Part shown: in pieces, positions 1 through 6,500 of the stretch
How the letters are laid out: each line of letters starts with the position of its first letter
How positions within the stretch are numbered: the first letter of the stretch is position 1
Origin: CAYNTC01 sp964432925
Lineage (GTDB): Bacteria; Planctomycetota; Phycisphaerae; Sedimentisphaerales; Anaerobacaceae
Direction: 5' to 3'
Assembly (NCBI GenBank): GCA_964432925.1
Contig: CAYSPM010000074.1
Span: 1 to 13,315, forward strand
Length of the DNA: 13,315 bases
Made by a program: the position numbers and the translations under genes
Notes under the pieces: generated by a model
Database searches by the model: none
Told to the model about the DNA's origin: nothing
The model's input: the letters and a program-made list of their open reading frames with translations, nothing else

Positions 1-40
1 TAGTATCGAGATACGCTTCACAGTTTACCCCTTCAACTAT

Positions 41-71
41 GTTCAGGGCAGGCTCTGAGCCCAGCCGAAGG
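41..71. repeat. REP-like palindromic element
   Basis: The centre is the perfect inverted repeat GGCTC-T-GAGCC (51-61), flanked by TTCAGGGCA on the left and CAGCCGAAGG on the right. It resembles the widespread intergenic element whose core reads like CTTCGACAGGCTCAG. A single copy lies in the window, so its repeat status rests on resemblance rather than copy number. Confidence 0.4.
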
Positions 72-156
72 GCTTAACGAGATATGAAGTAAATCCGTGA
101 AACTTGTGCCTCCGCAGGCGGGTATCCATGCCCATTTTCGACATTAACCATCCACA

Positions 157-191
157 ATCCGACATGCGACATACGCAATACGCAATACAAA
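157..191 (+). repeat. Degenerate heptamer tandem array (ATACGCA type)
   Basis: Read in steps of seven, the units are ATCCGAC, ATGCGAC, ATACGCA, ATACGCA and ATACAAA. Each starts with AT and two are identical. No open reading frame of interest uses it. It is the first of four 7-bp-periodic intergenic stretches in the window. Confidence 0.65.
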
Positions 192-194
192 ATG

Positions 195-210
195 CACCCC
201 TAAAAGGGTG
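195..210. repeat. Small hairpin CACCC/GGGTG
   Basis: A five-base inverted repeat (CACCC at 195-199, GGGTG at 206-210) encloses the six-base loop CTAAAA. Read on the minus strand it is followed by CATTTTGTATT, so it might be a weak terminator for leftward transcription. The stem is short, and it could be part of the neighbouring repeats. Confidence 0.3.
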
Positions 211-220
211 GCAAAAGGCG

Positions 221-300
221 TTCATTTTTGTCAATTTTTGCTTTTTTTTGTAAATTTTTACCCAAAAGCGTGAGTTTTTGCGAATTTTTCCTCATTTTTT
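221..300. other. Phased T-tracts, predicted curved DNA
   Basis: Runs of T fall at 225-229, 235-239, 242-249, 255-259, 275-279, 285-289 and 295-300. The one helical turn without a T-run carries AAAA at 264-267. Tracts repeated at almost exactly 10 bp over about eight turns are the classical arrangement for intrinsic DNA curvature. The same stretch can be read as a degenerate decamer tandem repeat with core ATTTTTG. Whether it acts on a promoter, on chromosome packaging or only reflects repeat expansion is unknown. Confidence 0.65.
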
Positions 301-553
301 ACCCAATCCTTCTTGTCTATTCTGCCCAAGCTACGCATATTTACGTACTAACCCCCATTTTTAGCCCAAAAACCAACATCCAAACGAAAAAAAACTGAAT
401 TCACCCCCAATTTTGGATAATTTTAGTTCTGAATTTTGTTAATCTATGCAACAATCCTTGAGTTAGCGGATGTAGCGTCTGGTCGTTTTTTGCGAAATAT
501 CAAAACCAACTGTCCGTCATAGAGCATACCTACCTTTTGTCACCACCCCGTGA

Positions 554-570
554 GTTGTCAAATTGATAAC
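554..570. promoter_or_regulatory. 17-bp quasi-palindrome, possible operator
   Basis: GTTGTCAA (554-561) and TTGATAAC (563-570) are inverted copies around a central A with one mismatch. The site lies just upstream of a candidate -35 element and is the size and shape of many repressor or activator binding sites. No regulator gene is nearby, so this is structural evidence only. Confidence 0.3.
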
Positions 571-574
571 TTCA

Positions 575-603
575 TTGCCGATGCCGACTAAATGATGTAA
601 ACT
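575..603 (+). promoter_or_regulatory. Candidate sigma70-type promoter for the 646-3502 gene cluster
   Basis: TTGCCG (575-580) and TAAACT (598-603) are separated by exactly 17 bp; each matches the sigma70 consensus at four of six positions. The same TAAACT box, also 17 bp from a TTGCTG box, stands in front of dnaN. Transcription would start near 610, about 35 bases before the first start codon. Confidence 0.35.
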
Positions 604-610
604 TGCCCGC

Positions 611-620
611 GTTCCGGAAC
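611..620. promoter_or_regulatory. Perfect 10-bp palindrome between promoter and RBS
   Basis: GTTCCGGAAC is identical to its own reverse complement. It sits between the candidate -10 box and the AAGGA ribosome binding site (631-635), where a bound protein could block transcription. Ten-base palindromes also occur by chance, so the case rests on position. Confidence 0.3.
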
Positions 621-645
621 TTTTTTAAGTAAGGAATGAAAGATT

Positions 646-1404
646 ATGGCACAAAAAACAAATGGAACTAATTTATATACACTGCCTGAAAAAATTGAAG
701 CTCCCCTAAAGCTGTTCACGGACAAGCTGGCTTCAGGCCTGGGTGATAACCTACAAAGCATCACCGTGGTAGGCAGTAGTTTGACTGATGACTTCATACC
801 CAGCCAAAGTGACATCAATACTGTCTTAGTTCTCGGTAAGCAAACGCTGGCCTCTCTGAATATAATTGCCAGCTTGGCCAAGCCGATGAGCAAAAAAAAG
901 CTCTCCGCTCCACTTCTGATGACGTCATTGTACATAGAACGGTCAAGTGATGTCTTCAGCGTTGAGTTTCTTGACTTCCAACTCATTCACCAGACAATCC
1001 TTGGCGATGACCCATTCGTGTCGCTTAGCTTCGACAAGAAAGACGTCAGACTACAGTGTGAACGTGAGCTTAAGGCGATGCTCATTAGGTTAAGACAAGG
1101 GTATATTGCCGCTGCTGCTAACAAAAGGCTCGTCCGCGACATCCTGATCTCCACCTCCAAGAGCCTGACACCACTTCTAAGGGCAATGCTCTGGCTGAAA
1201 GACACAGAGCGGCCTATCTTGACAAATCGAACTTTCAAAAAAGCCGCCCAAGAATTTTCATGCAATATGGACCCTGTACTGACTGTAAGCGCCTGGCGAC
1301 ACGAAAAAGTTCGTCTGAGCCAAGACCAAATGCAGAGCTTCTTTGAGCAGACTTACTCAATCGTTGATAAACTCGCTGCTATCGTTGATGCACTTGAGGT
1401 TTAA
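646..1404 (+). CDS. Nucleotidyltransferase-like protein of the TPM/LemA cluster
   Basis: This 252-residue soluble protein has the signature of a minimal nucleotidyltransferase fold. A VVGSS strand-turn (41-45) is followed by SDIN (55-58) and then a strand ending in VEFLD (106-110), which would supply the third acidic residue. The classical motif is SD(I/L)D, so the second metal-binding Asp is Asn58 here. That may be a family trait or may mean loss of transferase activity. The rest is helical, with a charged, conserved-looking stretch at about 135-153 (RLQCERELK, then LIRLRQGY). The start is supported by AAGGA ten bases upstream. The stop lies two bases before the next gene, which indicates translational coupling. 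I recall similar proteins beside TPM and LemA genes in other anaerobes, but the substrate is unknown. Confidence is good for the gene, moderate for the fold and low for activity. Confidence 0.75.
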   Translation: MAQKTNGTNLYTLPEKIEAPLKLFTDKLASGLGDNLQSITVVGSSLTDDFIPSQSDINTVLVLGKQTLASLNIIASLAKPMSKKKLSAPLLMTSLYIERSSDVFSVEFLDFQLIHQTILGDDPFVSLSFDKKDVRLQCERELKAMLIRLRQGYIAAAANKRLVRDILISTSKSLTPLLRAMLWLKDTERPILTNRTFKKAAQEFSCNMDPVLTVSAWRHEKVRLSQDQMQSFFEQTYSIVDKLAAIVDALEV

Positions 1405-1406
1405 CT

Positions 1407-2201
1407 ATGCACGCAAGCCCCCACCGGCTAAAAATCACAATTTTGTCAATATTAATATTGACTGGTTTGGGTAACGCCCAGGCTGAAGTACCAGCTCCGC
1501 AAAACTTCGTCGCAGACTATGCCAATGTCGTTAATGACACGCACGAGCGCACACTCAACGGCACACTACAGGAACTCGAACAAAAAACCGGCGCCCAATA
1601 TATTATCCTGACCGTCCAGACGACTGGCGGACTTCCCATCGAACAGTTCTCGATAGAACTGGCTGAAAAATGGAAGCTCGGCCAAAAAGGCAAAGATAAT
1701 GGAATGCTGTTCGTTATCGCTACCGCTGACAGAAAGTACCGGTTTGAGGTTGGCTATGGCCTTGAAGGTTTCATAACCGACCGTTTCTGCGGCCAGGTCG
1801 GCAGAGACTTCCTCGTGCCATATTTGAAAAAGGAAAACTACAGCGAAGGAATCTATCAGGCCAATTTGAAAATCATCCAGAGAATCGCTGATGAATACGA
1901 AGTTACCCTAACAGGTATGCCCAAGCTCGCACCTGTTCCGGCACCACGGCACAGAAGAACAGGTTTGCCCTGTTGCAGTATCCTGCCGTTTCTACTTATC
2001 ATACTCCTGTTGTTCGGCGGACTCGGCCGGGGAATGGGATGGTTTCTCTTTCTGCCCTTTATGTTAGGTGGATTTGGTGGTTACGGTGGCTATGGCCGAA
2101 GCGGCTCATACGGAGGCGGCAGCTTTGGTGGAGGATTCGGCGGATTCGGTGGAGGAATGGGTGGAGGATTCGGCGGGGGTGGTGCAAGTGGAAGTTGGTA
2201 G
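1407..2201 (+). CDS. TPM-domain (YgcG-family) membrane protein
   Basis: This 264-residue protein starts with a signal peptide (hydrophobic 9-22, likely cleavage after AQA near 26). An extracytoplasmic TPM domain follows at about 33-165, with recognisable DYANVVND (37-44), KDNGMLFVIA (96-105) and EVGYGLEG (114-121). A hydrophobic membrane segment at 188-203 and a second at about 211-220 come next. The tail, from 221, is almost pure Gly/Phe/Ser/Tyr and ends in GGGGASGSW, the typical YgcG ending. TPM domains occur in the plant photosystem II repair protein TLP18.3 and in bacterial membrane proteins often encoded beside LemA; their bacterial role is not settled. GAGG lies eight bases before the start, inside the end of the preceding gene, so the two are probably coupled. 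Family assignment is very secure. Confidence 0.93.
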   Translation: MHASPHRLKITILSILILTGLGNAQAEVPAPQNFVADYANVVNDTHERTLNGTLQELEQKTGAQYIILTVQTTGGLPIEQFSIELAEKWKLGQKGKDNGMLFVIATADRKYRFEVGYGLEGFITDRFCGQVGRDFLVPYLKKENYSEGIYQANLKIIQRIADEYEVTLTGMPKLAPVPAPRHRRTGLPCCSILPFLLIILLLFGGLGRGMGWFLFLPFMLGGFGGYGGYGRSGSYGGGSFGGGFGGFGGGMGGGFGGGGASGSW

Positions 2202-2232
2202 AATGGTGCAAAAGCACGTTCGTTGTTCATCG

Positions 2233-2281
2233 ACAGACAATGAAATGCCAACGATCAACTACGGACGATGAACTATGAACT
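2233..2281 (+). repeat. 7-bp-periodic intergenic stretch (ATGAACT type)
   Basis: In steps of seven the units are ACAGACA, ATGAAAT, GCCAACG, ATCAACT, ACGGACG, ATGAACT, ATGAACT. The last two are identical and the others share position-specific bases. It fills most of the spacer between the TPM gene and lemA and ends before the GGAGG ribosome binding site of lemA (2297-2301). Confidence 0.5.
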
Positions 2282-2311
2282 AAGTTCTTCAGTCATGGAG
2301 GCGCAAAAGTT

Positions 2312-2899
2312 ATGAAAAACTTCGGCAAAATCTGGGTCGTGATCGTCGTCATTCTAGTCGCTGTACTGCTTGCCGGTCTCGGCATCTTCAGATGGTACAT
2401 CAGCGGATACAACATGGCTATCCGCCTTGACGAGGCAGCAAAGACAGCTTGGTCAAATGTGGATGCCTCACTTCAACGCCGGCTTGACCTAGTCCCAAAC
2501 CTGGTTGAAACTGTTAAAGGATACGCCGAACACGAAAAGGAACTCTTTGAAAACATCGCCAAATCCAGAGAGAAATACTTTCAGGCGGGTAGTGTTGCAG
2601 GCAAAATAGCAGCATCCAACGAATTAAGCGGTCTTCTATCACGGCTTTTACTATTGAATGAGGCCTACCCCGAGCTAAAAGCCAATCAGAATTTTCTGGC
2701 GCTTCAGGATCAGCTTGAAGGCACCGAGAATCGTATCGCAGTTGCGCGTACCAGGTACAACGAAGCTGCCAAGATGCTCAACGCCTACACAAGAGAATTC
2801 TTCGGCTCATTCTTCTGTAAGCGAGCAAAAGTAAAGCCAATGGAATATTTTGAGGCTATCGAAAAGGCAAAAACCGAGGTGCCAAAAGTAGAATTTTGA
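2312..2899 (+). CDS. lemA: LemA family protein
   Basis: This 195-residue protein has one N-terminal membrane anchor (about 7-29) followed by an all-helical region. It shows the family hallmarks in order: RRLDLVPNLVETVKGYA (56-72), NQNFLALQDQLEGTENRI (125-142), ARTRYNEA (145-152) and the ending VPKVEF (190-195). The length matches the usual 180-200 residues. LemA proteins are small membrane proteins whose biochemical role is not established; they are often encoded with TPM-domain or peptidase genes and are suspected to act in envelope or membrane-protein quality control. The start has GGAGG ten bases upstream. The segment that normally follows YN near the C-terminus (usually ending in FP) reads NAYTREFFGSFFCK here, slightly divergent and with one Cys. 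Probably co-transcribed with the TPM gene 110 bases upstream. Confidence 0.94.
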   Translation: MKNFGKIWVVIVVILVAVLLAGLGIFRWYISGYNMAIRLDEAAKTAWSNVDASLQRRLDLVPNLVETVKGYAEHEKELFENIAKSREKYFQAGSVAGKIAASNELSGLLSRLLLLNEAYPELKANQNFLALQDQLEGTENRIAVARTRYNEAAKMLNAYTREFFGSFFCKRAKVKPMEYFEAIEKAKTEVPKVEF

Positions 2900-2902
2900 T
2901 AA

Positions 2903-2937
2903 TTGGTGATTGGTAACTGGTGATCGGTGATCGGTGA
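2903..2937 (+). repeat. Heptamer tandem array, five units (TNGGTGA)
   Basis: Directly after the lemA stop codon come TTGGTGA, TTGGTAA, CTGGTGA, TCGGTGA and TCGGTGA without interruption. Short tandem heptamers of this kind are well known in cyanobacteria (STRR elements); I know of no description for the likely host group. A GTG inside the array opens an in-frame extension of the next gene, which I do not accept as its start. Confidence 0.8.
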
Positions 2938-2951
2938 TTTTCCGTTTAATC

Positions 2952-2982
2952 ATTTAACCAATGACCAGTTACTATTTAACCA
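2952..2982 (-). repeat. Opposing copy of the heptamer family, inverted to 2903-2937
   Basis: ATTTAACCA occurs at 2952-2960 and 2974-2982, and ACCAGTTAC (2964-2972) is the exact reverse complement of GTAACTGGT (2913-2921). Read on the minus strand the stretch gives CTGGTCA and TTGGTTA, the same repeat family as the plus-strand array. A transcript could fold across the two into a long imperfect hairpin at the 3' end of lemA, perhaps acting as a terminator or stabiliser. Confidence 0.5.
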
Positions 2983-2990
2983 AGTCAATA

Positions 2991-3025
2991 GTTCGTCGAA
3001 GGTCAATGAACAAAGAACGATGAAC
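2991..3025 (+). repeat. Heptamer-periodic stretch (NNNGAAC) overlapping a start codon
   Basis: In steps of seven: GTTCGTC, GAAGGTC, AATGAAC, AAAGAAC, GATGAAC. The last three share the ending GAAC, and the ATG of the thioesterase (3020-3022) lies inside the final unit. The preceding copy contains an out-of-frame ATG that stops after five codons. Confidence 0.5.
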
Positions 3026-3502
3026 AAAAAAACCGGTAAAAGCCCCAGTGAAAGTGCAGTCGAAACGCGATACCTTCTCATGCCCCATCAGGCCAATCAA
3101 CAGGGAACCGCTTTTGGAGGGATTATAGTGGCCTGGATCGATATGGTCGCAGCGATGACGGCCCAGAGACATTGCGGCAAAGAAGTTGTCACCGCGGGTA
3201 TAGACTCGCTGAACTTCAAAGAGCCGATCCGCATTGGAGACCATGTCATCCTAAAGGCATCCGTCAACTACGTCGGCCGGTCATCGATGGAAATCGGCGT
3301 TCAGGTTACCAGAGAAGACCCATACACTAGCGACAAGACAGTCGCCACCACGGCGCATCTGACCTTCGTCGCGCTGGACGAGAACAAAAAGCCGACGCCT
3401 GCTCCGCCAATCCTGCCACAAACGGCACGGCAAAAGAAACGGTACAAAAACGCCCAGCTTCGAGTCAAAGCAAGAAAAGAAATCCTCAAGCGAACAACCT
3501 AA
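3020..3502 (+). CDS. Hotdog-fold acyl-CoA thioesterase (YciA/ACOT type)
   Basis: A 160-residue thioesterase that should hydrolyse acyl-CoA to free acid and CoA in the cytoplasm. The signature MPHQANQQGTAFGG (21-34) leads into a long helix with WIDMVAA (39-45). Asn26 and Asp41 have the same 15-residue spacing as the catalytic Asn/Asp pair reported for the Neisseria enzyme. The strands DSLNFKEPIRIGD (62-74) and ATTAHLTFVALD (109-120) complete the fold. The C-terminus (137-160) is strongly basic, as is usual for the family. I place the start at 3020: the open frame extends to a GTG at 2927, but those extra residues come from repeats and do not resemble the family. The RBS is weak (GAAGG at 2998-3002 is 17 bases away), so expression may depend on upstream genes. 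Its stop lies 16 bases from that of the convergent gene. Confidence 0.88.
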   Translation: MNKKTGKSPSESAVETRYLLMPHQANQQGTAFGGIIVAWIDMVAAMTAQRHCGKEVVTAGIDSLNFKEPIRIGDHVILKASVNYVGRSSMEIGVQVTREDPYTSDKTVATTAHLTFVALDENKKPTPAPPILPQTARQKKRYKNAQLRVKARKEILKRTT

Positions 3503-3518
3503 ACTTCGCCGAGCCGTC

Positions 3519-6500
3519 TTATCCATTTCTACTCTGCGAAGCAGCGCTTCCGGCCTTCGCAGCCGCTTCGGCGGAGTGGGCTCGCTGCGTAGCATGAGAT
3601 TTTTCCTTTAGAAGCTGGTGCTTCTGACGGCACTGCTCGGCAAAGACAGCTATTTCCGAATCAAGATTTACGTTCGGCGAGTCACCGAAAAAGGCGTGAA
3701 TAACCGGAAAGACTAGATCCGGCTTCGTTTTACGTAATTGCTTGGTCATTGCCTCTATCTTTGCCGTTGCCACCCCCTCCTGCATACAGGTAAATGGACC
3801 AACATGAAATATGCCCGATATGTAAGCATCGTTCGTTTCAAGATTCCCAAGAGAACCAGCCGGCCCTGTCAATTCGTGCATGACGTAGTAGGCAATGCCC
3901 GTACTTAACGGAGACTCACCCTCAATATTACCGTGACATTCGTGTTGCTTCTCGAGAGTTTCGATTATATCCATCGGCTTTGGCAGAACATGCCTGCCAT
4001 GAAGCACCTCGTGGAAGGGTTCAGCGATCTTGCGCTCAACGCTGGACATATACTTTCCTTTGATGAGCGATTTGCCGAATCTGCCTGCCTGTCTTACAAT
4101 TCTTGAGAAATCGAAATCCCTTATTCCTAGGCTCAAATCCCTTTTGGAATTTCTACGGTTGACCTGGTTTACGTAATGCAACCAATCGGTAATAGGGTCC
4201 CTGATAATCTCTAAGCCACAGTCGGAAAGCTTCTCTACGACATAGTTGGTATACGGATCGTGCTGCCTCATGTAGATTTCACCTATGTACAGAACCAAAG
4301 GAAACCTCTGCTGGTTCCGTAGCTTGGCGCCCTTAAACGCAGAGACAGTATCTTTGGCCCATGCCAGCAACCCGTCTGTCTTTGCTCCGCTGGCCACAAC
4401 CCGGCCAAGCGTGTCAAGCTGACGACGCTTGAGCTTAACCAGATTTTCCTTGTCCGCTACATAGGGCCTAAATCGCAAGTATATATCCTCAAGCAGGTCC
4501 GCGGCATTAATACCTTTAAACAAAAACTGCTGCATTTTTATCTTTTCCGTCATGCCAAAGCTGTTAGGGAAAGGTATGTCAAGATAATCGGTTTCGGAAG
4601 ACGGGCCAACAACCGGGACCTTTTCAAGGCCTTCACGATCCATAAATTCTCTGAGGATCTCGGTGTATTTGCCGAACCTACATGGGCCGGAAGTCGTTGG
4701 CAGCATGACCAAATAATTGTTCTGGACAAATTCCTCGCTCGTGCTCTCAATCTTCTCTTTTAGAAAACCAAGCGCATCTCCAACGACTCCCTTGAGCGGA
4801 TGACATACCTCAGTGTAGATGTGCCGCCGCGCCAGCTCGTAGCCGCGTTCGGTGTTCGTAGGCAAAACCAAAGCATCGATTCCAAAATACTTTAAGCCCG
4901 CAGCACCAATGTAGCTGGCATCTCCCATGTAAGGAATCAGCCACGTCCTGCTGTCATAACTGTCGGTAGAATATCTCTTGAGCCTCTCAATTTCGAGCCT
5001 TCGTGGTCTGCTCTGATTAACGACTCTTTCGTGGGCCTCCGTTCTTGTTACAAATGGCGCATTATTTGTCTGAGCGTCTGTCAGCAGAACTAGCAGTGGC
5101 TTATTCACCGCCTTATGGATTTTTTCTTCCTGATAGATTTTCAAGCTGTCCGGCCCACATGCGAAGTTCATCATCCTTATCCCAAACAGATTAGGGTGAT
5201 CGGCGACAAACAAATTCGCCTTGAGTATCTTTACGCTCTGGACCCAAAATTCATTTTCGACAATATCATCAAGTGCAATGTCCTTGAATCGGTGCTCCAG
5301 AAAAACCTGCGGTATATAATCCAGGCCCCTAACCTGGCTAAACAAGCCGCCTGAGTTTGAACTGGCCTCAGGATCGAGCAGGACATAATCCCTGCCAATA
5401 CCCATATACGCCTTGGTGCCGGCTTTCTCAATTCGACTGAGGAACTTATCGCCCTCCCGGTAAAGATCATCCTTGAATTCCTGCTCAACTTGATCTGCAT
5501 ATCGGATAGCTGCCTTTATGCTCTTGCCCGTGAATCTAATCCCCAACCGGGCAAACTCCTCTCGTAGAGCCTGCACAAGAAGCGGCACATCACCGAAATG
5601 CAGCACCGGGTTGATCTGCTTATTCTTGTCCAGAGACAGTACGTCGTTTAGAACGTAACCTTCCGACTCGGTGTAGATACAATACTTAAGGTCTGGAGGC
5701 TTCTTTTCTCTCTGCTCGATGAAACTGGGATTAAAAAGGTACTCAACCGCAGGGTTTTCATTCAGAACCGCTGCGTGGCCCGTAGCGAGCTTTCTCGCTA
5801 TGCAGAACTCCGTGCTTGAATTGTCAACGCCGATCTTCGCTATATCTTTATTGCTCTGCGGTGAGACCACAGGGTAAAAGCCAAGCGTGCGCAATAACGC
5901 TGCGCTCCAGATGCCTTTTTCTCCGAGCGTTGCTGTGCTTCTCTTAATCCCGACCGTTACGCCCTCGACCTCTGCTGATGAAATTTCATTCAACAGACAC
6001 CCCTGACGTTTGAAATGCTTTTCATATATCTTGTGGTATCTTTGCACATAGTCGGTCTTTGGTCTCTTTACCGCCTCTGAATTTCCCCGTGGGCAAAAGC
6101 CTCCCGTGAGAATCTCATCGTCTTCGATGCTAAAGACCTCGAGCTGACAATCTCTGATACCGCACGACTTATCACCGAAAAGCTCCCGGCATGACACCTT
6201 TCGCTTCTCGAAGGGCATATCGATTACATCCCAGCCTCGAAACGCCGAATCATATTTTTTGCCCTGCTTTTCAAACCGCTTAATATGCTCGATGACATCC
6301 AGAGCCTGGCCCCATGCACCGAACATCTCCCTGTGCGGGTAGGCCTTTATATTCTTGCCGGTTACCTGCGCAAGCGCAGCAAGAAAAGCCTTGCCCAGAG
6401 CCGGCCCACCCTGTGCGGAACACTTCTGGCCCACGTGCTGTGAACCACCGACAAATTTGTAGTAGTAGCTTGCAGCGGTTCCCCGCACTATCGCAGCAGC

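Larger units (their letters stand above)
1..645. other. Non-coding, repeat-rich region upstream of the first gene
   Basis: No convincing gene is visible here. The stretch holds a REP-like element, a 7-bp repeat array, a small hairpin, T-tracts phased at 10 bp, three copies of a T-rich motif followed by CCCAA (near 255, 296 and 358, the last with an extra G), a repeated ACCCCCA-plus-T-run motif (351-364 and 403-416), two short palindromes and a candidate promoter. The parts are listed separately. Nothing recognisable is seen in about 420-550 beyond scattered T-runs. Confidence 0.7.

Noticed and set aside
43..234. 63-codon leftward open frame at the left end
   Set aside because: It is made of the REP-like element, the heptamer array and the hairpin; no protein-like pattern is visible.
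588..986. 132-codon leftward open frame opposite the nucleotidyltransferase-like gene
   Set aside because: It lies antisense to a gene with recognisable motifs and a good ribosome binding site, and has no motif of its own.
1973..2278. Trp/Arg-rich frame overlapping the Gly-rich tail of the TPM protein
   Set aside because: Composition is a direct consequence of reading GGN-rich codons out of frame.
2903..2937. CRISPR-like array
   Set aside because: Units are 7 bp and contiguous with no spacers, and no cas gene is present.
2927..3019. Upstream GTG start giving the thioesterase 31 extra residues
   Set aside because: The extension is encoded by heptamer repeats and does not resemble the family; the ATG at 3020 gives a normal N-terminus.
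3563..3574. CCGC-TTCG-GCGG hairpin near the convergent gene ends
   Set aside because: It lies inside the Ala-rich C-terminal coding part of the giant gene, and no T-run follows; it is better explained by codon composition.
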